A stretch of 64,000 nucleotides of DNA from the NCBI GenBank assembly GCA_022559985.1, contig JAFJTR010000003.1, positions 124,001 through 188,000 of the forward strand, given 5' to 3'. The position numbers were made by a program, and so were the translations under genes. The notes under the pieces are model-generated. The model did not search any database and was not told the origin of the DNA. It worked only from the letters and a program-made list of their open reading frames with translations. Source of the DNA: Parastagonospora avenae f. sp. tritici 18332-5. Its lineage: Eukaryota; Ascomycota; Dothideomycetes; Pleosporales; Phaeosphaeriaceae. Shown piece by piece: positions 1-11,666 of the stretch (its first letter is position 1; the number at the start of each line of letters is the position of its first letter).

Positions 1-661
1 TCCTTGATCATCTGCACGACTTCCGAGTCGTTTTCATCGTAGGCGAGGGAGTCAACTTCGGAGTTTCCCTGGCCTTGCTCGTTGCCTTTGTCGGCGATTG
101 TGTTGACGAGCGGCTGCCCAGAGGTCATGAATTCGTTGATGATGGCGAAGACTTCGGGCTTGATGTGCGCCCAGGGCGTTGAGGTGTCCTTGGTCACGGT
201 GATGTGGTCGAGGCCGAGGAACACAGAGGTTACGCCGTCGATGTTGAGGAGTTGGGCGGCGAGCGGGGAGGGGTGTGGGGGTGCGAGGGTGGAGCGCGGG
301 TTGAGGTATTCGAGGAAGGGAGAGGATATTGATTCGGGGAGGACGCGTTGGTTGGGGTTGAATTTGAGGGCCTGGTGGGTTAGCATTATGTCTGTGTCTG
401 GCGGAGAGAAGCGCGTACATCGGCGTTTGGTGTGGGCTCTGTTTGGATGAACATCGTTCGTCGTGTGACGTTCGCTGCTGCTGGCACCGGATTATGTGAC
501 CATTGCTGCATCCTTGGCCTGTGTTGGAGTGGTGAAGTTGTGATGGGGGATGCTTTCTGGTGTAGACATCGTGTGGCGATCCGTGGAGCTTTGCTGCGGA
601 CGGATGGTGCTGCTCGTGAGAGGGTGCGCATAGCAACGTGAGGAATCGTTGTGGAAGCCAT
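1..661 (-). CDS. NFU1: NFU1-type mitochondrial Fe-S cluster scaffold (3' end outside window)
   Basis: Exon 1 runs 661-419. A 47-nt intron (418-372, GTACGC donor, TGCTAAC branch point) follows, and exon 2 runs from 371 off the left edge. The first ~80 residues are Arg/Ser/Ala-rich with almost no acidic residues, as in a mitochondrial presequence. The Nfu N-terminal domain starts at TEPTPNADALKF and continues through VFLGLDHITVTKD and WAHIKPEVFAII to a D/E-rich linker and VVQMIKE. The C-terminal NifU-like domain with its CxxC cluster ligand should lie beyond position 1. NFU1 proteins deliver 4Fe-4S clusters to mitochondrial targets such as lipoate synthase and aconitase. ATG 661 is preferred because it includes the whole presequence; an in-frame ATG at 631 would shorten it. 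Identity is secure from the domain pattern. The missing C terminus means the cluster ligands cannot be checked here. Confidence 0.9.
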
Positions 662-1832
662 ATCGTGTATGTGTTTGGGTGTTGAGTGTCAAGTGTAAGA
701 CGGCGTGGTTGCAATGGCGAGAGTTGGTGATTGTGATTGAAGTTTCGCAACCTCGGCCTATGATGTCTTTGCATTACTCAGCCACCAGGGTCCAGCACAA
801 TCACATCTTTACTTACACGCCTTACTACACCTGTACATTTCATGTGTAATGGAACGGCGGTGTTGAGATGATGATACTTTCGAAAATTAGCTTCTGCTTG
901 GAAGTGCACCATGCGAACGATCGAGCTTAACACGACTGGATCTACCATAAGAACACAATAGGTCCCGCTCAGATCCTGATAATGCACTAGAGCATGTTTT
1001 TTCTACGTATATAATTTATCCTTCTCCTATCAACACATGTATCGACCTCGCCAGTCCGTCAGACTTAACAACATTCATTCCACTTGCATGCTGGCATCCA
1101 GTGTCAACTTCTCCACATCGATCGAGCTGTTAAGTCCTCTGCTAGCTACAAATTTCAATCTGGATCTCAAGTTGATTATCATGATACTATCTCAAGACTC
1201 CTATCGACTAGGCCATGGAGCGATCAGTCACGAGCAACTGTTATGTCTATGTTCCGCAACATCACTACTTCTGCGGTGAGGAGTGCGAGATGTGACCGGA
1301 TCAAGGCATCCAAGTTGGTCATTCATGGGGCGGCTTTATCGACATGTCACTTAACAGCACCTTCATTTATAGACGTGATTCGATGAGCCAATATCAGGAC
1401 GAAGCATGCTATACTGAGCATGAAGAGGCAGTACGCAATTGGATGCTGGAAGATGATAAGTGTTGTCCTTTTTGAACTGTGAAAGCGTCAGGCGATGATG
1501 CATCAACGATGAGATCAACGTCCCAATATTCATGTTCACCAATCCTTCCATAACGACAAGTCATGGTTGCTTTGAGAGAATAGGATGATGAAATGTTAGT
1601 GGAGGGAAGGGATGATGCTAGATCGTACCCCTGCAGCGGATCGCTCCCGAGGTCGCTAATCGCCCGATCTCACATTTGCCTCACGACTCTAAACATTATC
1701 AGTGACGTACACGCGAAACTGAACGCGCTAAGTTCATCAAAGATGGCTCAGGCAAAGCAATTCTCGACCCGCAGCCTCCCCAGCCTTCATATCGCAGTAG
1801 AACAGCGCGAAAACACTTGAAGCTGAACTTTC
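662..1832. other. Intergenic between NFU1 and UVE1
   Basis: About 1.2 kb with no supportable gene. Short open frames on both strands lack family motifs and intron logic. The left part is the NFU1 promoter. The right part, from about 1590, is the UVE1 promoter and 5' leader and contains the GATC cluster listed separately. Confidence 0.6.
1621..1669 (+). promoter_or_regulatory. Cluster of three GATC boxes upstream of UVE1
   Basis: GATC occurs at 1621-1624, 1639-1642 and 1666-1669, the first two followed by G and the third preceded by C, 164-212 bp before ATG 1833. Fungal white-collar complexes bind light-response elements built from GATNC/CGATN repeats, and UVE1 is light-induced in some fungi. 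Assigning this cluster as such an element is inference. Confidence 0.3.
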
Positions 1833-4224
1833 ATGCTTCGTTCTTTGTCCAACATCAGCCCTCGCATTGCACTTCGCGCACCATTACGCGCATCTTCATT
1901 CATTCAAACACTATCATTTCCAGTCATGCCACCCAAACGGAAGAGGTCGGCCCCGGCAGTTGCGTCTCCAGCAGCGATTGAGAGCGTGACACTAAACAGT
2001 TCCAAGGTTCCGCACACCGCGGTACCTTTGCCTGCCAATGTTGCAGGCGATGCGCCAAAACCGACGCGTCGCCAAATGTCTCGCGGGGCCAAAAGTGCGG
2101 TCACAAACCCTAATACCAATCCCGATATTCTTGACGGCGTTTCTGCTTTATGCGCTTCGCCAGATGGACACGAAGAAGGTGCACCGGAGTCTCATCTGAC
2201 CCCCGACACGAGCAACGGCACAATAAACGGAACCTTGAAAGATAGTTCCAGGGGCACGAAGCTCGCGAACGGCGGAGGTAGTGAGGTTTCTCCTACGACT
2301 GATGTGCCTACTGGCAAGGGCAAGCGAAAGAAGGCAGCACCACAAGTCAAGACTGAACCCGAAGAGAGCAATGTTGCAAAGATATCACCCACTAAGAACA
2401 ACGACATGGCTGGCGATCCTGAAGACGTCGATGGGCTCGAGGAGGAAGACGAAGGGGAGGTGAAAGAAGCCCTGTCAAGGCCCCCACCGGTCAATTCTGA
2501 ATATCTTCCCCTGCCTTGGAAGGGACGATTGGGATATGTACGTCCTTCTTACATTTACTACACGACACCGACTAATGCATGCATAGGCTTGTCTCAACAC
2601 ATACCTACGGAGCGCAAATCCTCCCGTGTTCAGTTCGAGAACATGCCGCATCGCAAGCATCATTGAACATCGCCACCCCTTGAAAGATCCATCTCAACCC
2701 GAACACGCCACGAAGAACCGCCCAGACAAAGAGCAACCCGCAGATGTCGCTAGGGGCATGCGGTACGTCGAAGAACTAGGCCTCGCCAACGCGCGTGATA
2801 TCGCGAAAATGGTACGCTGGAACGACAAGTACGGCATCAAGTTCATGCGTCTCAGCAGCGAGATGTTTCCGTTCGCCAGCCATGAAGAGTATGGCTACAA
2901 ACTCGAGCCGTTCGCGGGCGATACCCTCCGCGACGTGGGCAAGGTGATTGCTGAGTTGGGACATAGAGTCACCACTCACCCGGGCCAGTTCACGCAATTA
3001 GGTTCGCCACGCAAGCAGGTCATTGATAATGCTATCCGTGACCTGGCGTTTCACGATGAGCTGCTGTCACTTCTCAAGCTGCCGGAACAGCAGAACCGAG
3101 ATGCCGTTATGATACTGCATCTTGGGGGCGCATACGGAGACAAGCCAGCCGCGATTGAACGATTCAAAGAAAACTACGCAAAATTGTCGCAAAGTATCAA
3201 GAATCGCCTCGTGCTAGAGAACGACGATGTCGTCTGGTCGGTGCATGAGCTCCTGCCCCTTTGTCAGGAGCTGAATATCCCCATGGTGCTTGACTACCAC
3301 CACCATAACATCATATTCGATGCGACACAGCTTCGAGAGGGCACGAAGGACATCATGGATCTATATCCCGCGATCCTCGAGACATGGACCAAGAAGGGTA
3401 TCACACCTAAGATGCACTACTCTGAATCACGTCCGGAAGCAATCACTCGCACTAAGAGGAGAAAGCACTCTCCTCGCGTAATGACTCTGCCACCATGTCC
3501 TGATACTATGGACTTGATGATTGAGGCAAAGGACAAGGAGCAAGCAGTTTTTGAGTTGATGCGAACGTTCAAGTTGCCAGGTTTTCACACCTTCAGCGAC
3601 ATCTTGCCTCATCAACGGCAAGACGAAAACAAGCCATGGAAGCCAAAGCCAAAGAAGGCAGCCAAAAAGAGCAAGAAGAAGGCAGAAGACATTGACGATC
3701 TTGATGCAAAAATAGAAGATGCCGAGGAAGAGGCTGTCCCTCCACCGATTGTGCCTGACGAAGAGTTAGGTATGGGAGGGCCCGAAGGTCGAGTGTACTG
3801 GCCTCCTGGAATGGAGGAATGGCTGAGACCCCCAAAACGGATCATCAAGCAGAAGGAGGAGGGTGCCGCTATATCCGCAAAGAAGAAGCGGAAGACTGCC
3901 CCATCTGCTGCTGACGAGGGGGCTGCAGTCACGAGTGAGCCAGCTGTTCTGGACGAAGTCAAAACACCAGCCAAGAAGCCAGCGCCTAAGCGGGCAGCCA
4001 GCTCAACGAAGAAGAAGACGCCGAAGTCTGTCCCCACGCCGTCGCCTTCGGACGACGAAGAACATCTCAGCTCTCCACCGCTTAGTGATCTAGGCACGGA
4101 AGACGAGACTCCAGTCGTGCAGAAGCGAGCTGCACGACCTGCTGCATCACGCAAGAAGTCTGGCAGGGCTGCGACAAGGGCCAAGAACTACAAAGAGGAA
4201 GATGCGGACGAGATGAGCTTGTAG
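1833..4224 (+). CDS. UVE1: UV-damage endonuclease (UVDE)
   Basis: Exons 1833-2537 and 2587-4224 encode 780 residues; the 49-nt intron (2538-2586) splits the conserved GRLGY/ACLNTYLR motif. The UVDE TIM-barrel fold lies at about residues 230-560. Metal-site motifs are visible: THPGQF, MILHLGGAYGDK, VLENDD, VLDYHHHN and MHYSES. The enzyme nicks DNA 5' to UV photoproducts and abasic sites, starting a repair route independent of nucleotide excision. The N terminus (MLRSLSNISPRIALRAPLRA) has mitochondrial-presequence character. A second in-frame ATG at 1926 starts MPPKRKRSAP, a nuclear-type basic start. The two starts could give mitochondrial and nuclear forms, as reported for fungal Uve1. A long Lys/Glu/Pro-rich tail with several basic KKKRK-type stretches follows the catalytic domain. 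Family assignment is firm; dual targeting is inference. Confidence 0.95.
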
Positions 4225-7200
4225 GGGTCTGTATCACTATATCGATTAGCACCTAAAGAGAGCAACAAGGTATTGTGTTGGTATATCATTGGGCGTGCGC
4301 GCATCTCTCCGAGGCCCTGAAGATCAATTACCACAGACAGTCCTGTTTCACTACCGTTAATAGACAAATGCTCCGCGATACGAGTAATCCTACAGCCTTC
4401 CCGCTTCAAGATCTTTCCCGACCGTGCCGGCTAGCCAGCCACATTCTCCGCACACCGTTCTGGTCTTCAAACGGCTATCTCCTCTCTTCATGCGAAACTG
4501 CCACCGCAATATAGCAGATGTCGAAATGGCCTTTGCACCTTCCGCATTGGGCCTAAAGCTCCGCGATGACTGAACGCCTGTTTGCTATCAGGCATGAACG
4601 AAGCTCATGCTCAACAAAAGCCAGCAAACACGCAATATCTCGCGCAGGCCTGTCGTAAAACATAGCCACACTGGTAGTCAGTCGTCCGGATTGAGCACCC
4701 ACACCACCTTCACGCTCACATCCCGCCCTTCGAGAACGTTATCGAAGCACGGCCCCTTACATGGCCCGCATCATCCCTGCGTAACCGAACGTAGCCGAGG
4801 CATTCCGCAATCCTTCTGACCACCTTCCAGTGCATATCCCACGTCTATCCAACCTACTCCGACATGGCTGGTCCGCTGCTGATCGTCTTCCCACAACCCC
4901 GCACACTGCACGCAAGTGAGCTATCGATTAAGCTATTGATGCATTCTGCAGGCGTCTCATGCGACTTGTAACCGTACCTGCCTGGACACCCATGCGCCGA
5001 GTCGTCTAATGAGCTGCAGACCCGGTGGCTTCAATCTCCAAAGTTTCCTGCAATGAGTGCAGCGTGGGATGGTCGGCGGCGGCAGATTGCTCCATCGAAC
5101 ATGACTTGCTCTTCACACTATCAAACGAAAACGAAGAAGGACCTTTGTTCTCGTGATTATAGTGATCTTCGAACCTACTCTACAGAGTCTATTCCCGCAT
5201 CACTCCACCAATTGCAGTGGCACGCGTAAGCAAATCCTCGCTCTTTGGACATTTCTAGACCAAGTGATCCACGGCATCGTCTGCTGCAGTGCTGCTACAG
5301 GAAAAGCGCCATCTCCATGCTCCGCTAGCTGCTTCCAGACACCCGAAGCGTGCATCGGACTTGTATCTCAATGTGTATAGGGCTGTGCAGATATGTAGCC
5401 GCGGGAAGCGTACAGGGATACCTACCACACTAGCAACGAGACCCACAAACTGTCAAGTGATTCGGAGCAGGCAAGAGGATCGTGTTCGGTAAAAAAAGAT
5501 GGATTGCAAGATGTGGGACGGAACATTTGGCGAGGGTCGAGCGGTGTGGCGTGCTTTGCGAAATCCAGGAAACGATGTCAATGCGTGGATGGTGAACGGC
5601 GGCTGGGGCGCCGGTGCACTCTGAGACCGTGCGGTGCGGTGCTACTTCCTTCGTGCTGGTGATCGTGTCTGCACGTCAAGGCACGAGCATGCGAGGATGG
5701 GTGGTGCACTGTGGATCGTGGGATCGGGAATGGGCCGTGACGATGTTGGCACACGTACATTGTGGGGAGGAGGTCAGTGTGTAAAAGATAAGGATACGAA
5801 CGACTGTGGGATTACGGTTCTTGCGAAGATGCGGGTTTTGTCCGACAGTATGGTTTGTTGAGCGGAGGATATCTCGATGTGAATGTGTTTGTTGTGACGA
5901 TGGAGAGATACAAGACTTGGCGAAGGATGCAGACCGGAATCCTTTGCTGATGTCAGAGGTTTTCTGGATGTGGGTGTGAAATGTGCATATGGTCACCATA
6001 TGGATTATACTGCAATGAAGAACTCGTTTGAGGAAAAGTCTAGTAGTTTCTGGGAAATACATGCTACAACAAGTCAGTGCAACTTCTGAGCTTGACAGAT
6101 GCTCCGAGAAATGATTCAAACGCGTGTGATATATCAAGGAATGGCAATTTACAACTGTGTCTTCCCATAATAACATATGCTTAACCCGTAGGGAATGCTA
6201 CGATAAGAAGCCGTCAAACGCAGTTTTGTTTATTTGCAGCATTTGTGATCGTGTATGCCACTCCGTATCTCGTATTGCCTTTTTCTGCTAAAAGGAACAA
6301 ACTGTACTATGAATGGCCCTTTTCGAATCGCCATCTCACACGCCTTCCCTATGTCTCAACAGCAGATACTGGACCTCACCGAGACTCTGTGCAATCTTGT
6401 GCGACAATTCGCCCGAAATCGGCATCTCCTGATACTGCTCTCCATAGCTGCTGCAGCAAGTCGACTTCTCGTCCCGGTGGTAGAATAACGCTGGCTGCTG
6501 TTCAGCATGACCTGACGTCGAAACTATCACCGTGATAGAGCCGACAGCAACGGCAACGCCCACAAGTCAAACGCAGCCTCCCGCTGTACAAGCACACCAT
6601 TCAACGACTTTTTGAGGACATGATTCAAGCAACAAAGCTCCAATCGGCCGCCAGTCCAGCCGGAGAATTCAATCTAGGCGTCGTTCGTATCTGTCAGAAA
6701 GACCCGCGTTCGGTTGTATTATGGTGTTGGCTCGGTTGGTTCGGCAGAGTGGAGGGCAGGCGATTCGGTAGCGTTGAGTGGGACGTTAAATGTCAGGTCA
6801 TGTCCGACAGCTTGTCATGGTAACAATAAGGCCGTTAGTCGAGGCGACAGCCTGTAGAGATGAAAAGTCTATTGTGATACATGGGTAGTGTTGAAGCGCA
6901 ATGTGAGGCTGACAAGAGACATAGCAGGTGTCGCGGATGAAAGCCCACCAATCAAACCCCGTAGCCAAGGATAAGAGCTGATTGTTGGAATTGTCTCCAA
7001 TCTCGATGCCTCAGGCATTAAAAGTGGACTAGTGTTACACAAATTTGTGTTTCGGATGAATAACTCCCAAGCAGAGTTCGGGTTCATTTTTCGCCATTCT
7101 CGCTTCGCTGCCGTCAGCTCCCTCATACGTCACATTTTGGTCGTGTGTGCGCCAATCACATGTCTTCGGCGCCTCAGCCATCCCACCATGCCTGAACCAG

Positions 7201-7392
7201 CATTTTGAGCCGGCACCACCACCAGCATGAGCCTCTTCCCTTCCATTTCGCCTATACCGCTGCGGCGAGGTGACATAGTTGCAAGCCACAGCGGAGACAG
7301 TTTTGGCGACTGTGCGCCATGCTCCGCAGATGCGTTCGTGATGGAGTCGTGTGCGCGGAAACCTGATTCCCCGGACTTTCACATGTAGCTAC
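4225..7392. other. Intergenic, 3.2 kb
   Basis: Lies between the convergent 3' ends of UVE1 and the MFS gene. Open frames are short, overlap in several frames and lack recognisable domains; the longest is on the minus strand at 5676-6176. No tRNA-like or repeat structure was seen. Confidence 0.5.
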
Positions 7393-9121
7393 TCAACCAT
7401 CTCGTTTGTACCCACTGGTCTGCCGTAGTCTTGGTCCAAACTTTACGAGAGCGAAGGGTATCGCGGCGCTTAAGATGCTCAGGCAACCGAGTAATGTACA
7501 TGCATATTGCGGGTCCATACCGCGGAACATTTGCACTACGAAGAGCGGGAACGTGCCTCCGAGGATGTAGCGCAGGATGGCATTTGAGGCCATGGCACTG
7601 GCGCTGTAGAGCGGACCGTATGTGTCCGTGAGGTACATCATGCAGGACATGAAGATGAGCATGTTGCCGATGCCGAAGAAGGCTTCTGCAATGGTGGGCA
7701 CTATCCAATGGACCTGATATGCAGCTGGCCAGCCAAAGAGGAAGAGACCGATCGTGATGCAAGGTCCTCCAACCATGGCCAGGGGGAGACGCTTCTCGGG
7801 TGCGATTCGAGATGTTGCGAATGATGACTTAGGCTCTTCGTGAACAACTGCCTCATGGATGCGAGGTTTATAGTACTCCTTGCTGAAGGTAAGGATCGCA
7901 ATCGCAGCGATGATGACGCCGACGCCGAGTCCGAGGAAGGTAAGCCCAGTGGATAGGCTGTCAAAGCCGTATTCCGTCTCGAAGACATACGGAAATGCGG
8001 CGAAGAAAGCATACAGGAGCCCAAAGTTGAAAGCGCTATACGCGTTGAATGCAGCGATGATAGGCTCGGTGAGCAGCATGTGCATCGGCCGTATAAGTGT
8101 CTTGGATACATAAGTGCTGAGGACCTTATGCCATGACAAGCCTTCCGTCGACGACCGCGGTACGGGACGACCACGCTGCTTCGTACGCTTGCGAAGCAAT
8201 ACCGGCTTATATGATTCCCAGTAGAGCGGAGCGGGAGCAATGACCAGAAGGATGGTGAAGAAGAGAATGAGCCAAGATGTCCAGCGCCAGCCGAGACTCC
8301 GAGATACAGCTGCACCAAGCAAAGGTCCCAGAGCTGGACCAAAAGACGGCGTCGAAACATACAGCGATATTGGACCGGAGCGTTTCTCTGGCGGCCAGAT
8401 ATCGCTGAGAGTACCGGAGCCCATGCTCAGACTTGGAGCGGCGAAGAAGCCTGCAAAGAACCTCAGCACAACCAATGTAGCCATGCTATGTGCGAATCCG
8501 GTCCCGAGAATAAACAGCGCAAAGATCTGCAGACTGATGAAGATGAGTGGTCGTCTTCCAAACGTCTCGCTCAATGGTGCTGCGAATGGGCCTCCAAATG
8601 CAAGACCAAGTTGGTATATGGAGAATGCCAACGTTGTAATCTCTCTTGTCGAGTGGAGCTCTGAAGCCGCAAGCTGATTGCCTGGTGTGAATACGGATGA
8701 GGCAAAAGTTCCTACGAAAGCCACGCCCGAGATTGTGTATGTTTGGAACCATTTTCGCGCGTTGGACCAGTTGTGCGGGTTCAGAGGGTCGCCAGCACCG
8801 TCCTAATCAAGCGATTTAGGACGTTCCTGTGACGATGCATCTGGTGGTGAATCCGCTTGGGTACCTTGCCCTGGATCTGTCGTTGCATTCTGTCCTACGA
8901 TCGTCTGTTTTTGTGGTGCATTGGTAGATGGATACGGTTTGCTCTCAAATTCTGCGAAACTCGCGGGTCGTGTACCAGCTGCAGTCGTTGCCGACCAGCG
9001 ATTCGTCCGTGAAGCACTCTGCTCAGCCAAATTGCGATCCAGAAAGATAGAAAAAGTATGTCTGCTGCAAGCAGAGCAGCACGAACACTGTACTATACCT
9101 TAGGCATTGACTCTGCGCCAT
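7393..9121 (-). CDS. MFS transporter, DHA1-like drug:H+ antiporter
   Basis: The membrane part (8802-7393) is a clean open frame. It starts at DGAGDPLNPHNWSNARKW, the usual pre-TM1 motif of fungal DHA1 carriers. Motif A-like sequence (FAAPLSETFGRRPL) follows TM2, and about 12 hydrophobic segments with a central cytosolic loop (KRTKQRGRPVPRSS) fit the fold. Upstream, a hydrophilic N-terminal tail (9064-8806) is in the same frame but separated by an in-frame TAG at 8805-8803, and it has no ATG of its own. My model is exon 1 9121-9099 (ATG GCG CAG), a 34-nt intron, exon 2 9064-8899, a 96-nt intron (8898-8803, GTAGGA donor, TCCTAAAT branch, TTAG acceptor) and exon 3 8802-7393, giving 532 aa. The 34-nt intron is unusually short. 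If the introns are not real, the gene carries a nonsense codon. The substrate is unknown; drug or polyamine export is typical of the family. Confidence 0.75.
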
Positions 9122-11666
9122 ACTTTTCGTTGAATGCACTGCAGCAACATTTTTGATTTCGCGACGTCATTCGACGATGGTCAAAGTTACAACACACCAC
9201 TCGTCGCATATGGATTTGCACGCGATAATGCATTTATTATATAGATTGGCGATCATGATGCGGCTCTTAATGCAACCTGGGTCCGATCATTCAAACAAAG
9301 ATTGGCGAGCTCGATTCAACCCAAGATTTGGGCGACGCTGTCCAGATTGGGTGACGTGGTGTGGGTTCTCTGAGGCAGATCAGCCCCATTGGACGAGCGA
9401 CCATCGATTTGGTAGCGCCTGTCATGACGAACGTCAACCACGTCTTCAATTAAGAGTCCAAAGTATCTGCTCGACCAATTCTCCAAGTTCAGAAAATGTC
9501 AACAATGCATAAAGAGACATTGCGCACAGTGGACTGCCGAGGTCCTGTCGAAGGCCCAAAAATAGTGAAGGACCGACAAAGACTGCACGTCCTTTCGTTA
9601 TCTTGGGCGAAAAAAAGTAAGGAAAGGAAAAGTGGGAATTCGGATCGAATCGAATCGCGGAGCCGAACAGCGTAGAACGCGCGAGTCATTTCGCGCATGA
9701 GTGCTTCCACAACACCGCGAGAGAGGAGAAGCACGTCGCTGCGAGTATGAGACCTGAAGAGGTGAGGCGTTCGATCGACAACTCCTGGAACCTGAATGCC
9801 ATTCCCGGACTGTCACATGTCCCGTGTCCTCCGAAACATTCACCCACCGCGGCACTTGTGTAACGGCGGCCAAATTTGGAGCCACCCCAGCGATTCAATG
9901 TCCGTTCCCACATCCAAGGAACAACAGCTCACCAAACAAGCGGCATGTAAGACAAACGACGCCAGATCAACAGGGTCATGCTCCGAAGATGCGTGTAACC
10001 CCAGATGTATAATCAGCGCGGACTAATGCCCTAGTTGGAGCTCACGTTGCCGACGTCGATTGGTTGCGTACTCGTCGACGCCAATCCCGCCTTGTCCGTA
10101 GCGGGCGCTTGGGATGAAACTCGCCATCCAACGACCAAGTTCCGAGGAACGACGCAAGCACGGAGATTGGCCGAGTAGTGTAAACAATGCGCTGGAGTGA
10201 AGCAATTGGAGACGAACGGAACGGGTGGTATGGCTTTACTCCTGGCCCATCTCGCTTGTCGAGCAGGCATCGGGACGTGGGGTAGTTAAACAGCCAAAGT
10301 TAGAGTTTCGGACACTTCCCGTTTGCTTTCCCCCTCGTCTTGTTACCATGTCTGCCGGCAGGGCGCATGTTCGTGCGCTCCTGTAATTCCCTTCAGAATG
10401 TGGAACATCGTAGAGCGGCATGCTGTGCAGAACGCATGTTTCTCAATTGCCGAACGGGAGTCAGACGATGCGGCAGCTTGCGCTCGGGGTACACCTTGCT
10501 ATTCTAGGCCCCGTGGAAGCAGCAACTCTACACGATGCACACGTGCGACCATTGGGCTACCTGGCAGCATGTCACCGCACCAAACCTTCTGCAGTCCCCG
10601 ATCAACCGTACCTGGCATTGATCACCGGCGATGGCAAGCCAGGTATACATGCGCCGACGTGATGCCGTGAGATTTCGCCGTTTGGCTGTGTACAGTACCC
10701 GCAGTGATTGTACGGCGGCGAGTAAGACATTGTGGCCATGAGGTCGTCGCCTTTGTCCGGGGATCTTCAGCCAAGAATATAGCAAGTGGACACGGCGGTG
10801 TTGGAGGCGAAAGCGAAAGTATACGAAGCAAGTCGACACGGCGTCGCCGAAAGGGGAACCGCGTCAGCACTTTATTTCCGCAGCGCCAACCACAGCCACA
10901 GACGTGCGCTGCTGCGTTGGTGGTATGCCTTGTTCTGCGGATACCTGATGCGCTTTGCGATCAGCACGAGGGAATGTCAGCTGGATGGAGCATGTCGACA
11001 GGACGCTGACGGGCTGTCCGAATGATGGTCCAACGCTGGGCGTGGCTGCAGATGCTGTTGCCTTTAGGTGTACGATGGCATGTGAACGTGGGCGTGTTTG
11101 TTCAATCTGCGCAGGGCGGAGGTTGAGCTGCACAAGAGTGTACACGGACAAGGCGCACAGGCAAAGCTGACCCTTCTACCGGTGAGCTGGCAAACGTCTC
11201 CGTGACGCTTTTGTGCGACCACACCGTATTGCCGGTAAGAAGCTTATGCCGTGCCTCGTATATGCATGTGCTCCAGACATCGTATTGAATGATGATGTCG
11301 TCTTCAGCATGTATGATGTCGTTAACAAAAACGCTCGATCAGGCTGTCAGCTTCACGCGATGATCGTGCAGAAGAGGGGTCTCGTGGATGAAGTTGAAAT
11401 GAACATATTGCAGGGCTGCCTGCGTTCCATTCGTGGAACCAGTATATGTGCTTGTTCTTTTAGAGTTCGATCGAGCTTCCCATATCTTATCAGAGCGTAT
11501 ATTACATTACCCACCCAAAGGTTCCGGTATTCTCCCAACCCATGTAGACCCGACCTGCAACCTGCAGTAATTGCACCAGACCGTCCAATCGTATGAAATC
11601 GTTAAACCATGTCCACTGCTCCCTTATATGCTAGATCCCGGAAAATGTATATGCACAGTATCGCTT
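9122..11666. other. Intergenic, 2.5 kb
   Basis: Contains the 5' region of the MFS gene, with an AT-rich TATA-like stretch near 9230-9245, and the 3' flank of the Zn2Cys6 gene. Many short overlapping frames exist between 9.8 and 11.2 kb on both strands. None shows a domain, codon bias or intron structure I could support. Confidence 0.5.

Noticed and set aside
5676..6176. 166-codon minus-strand frame as a gene
   Set aside because: His/Ser/Cys-rich composition, no domain, no intron logic, and overlapping frames of similar quality in the same region.
10323..11170. Several 70-115-codon frames on both strands as small genes
   Set aside because: They overlap each other, lack motifs and have random-looking composition.
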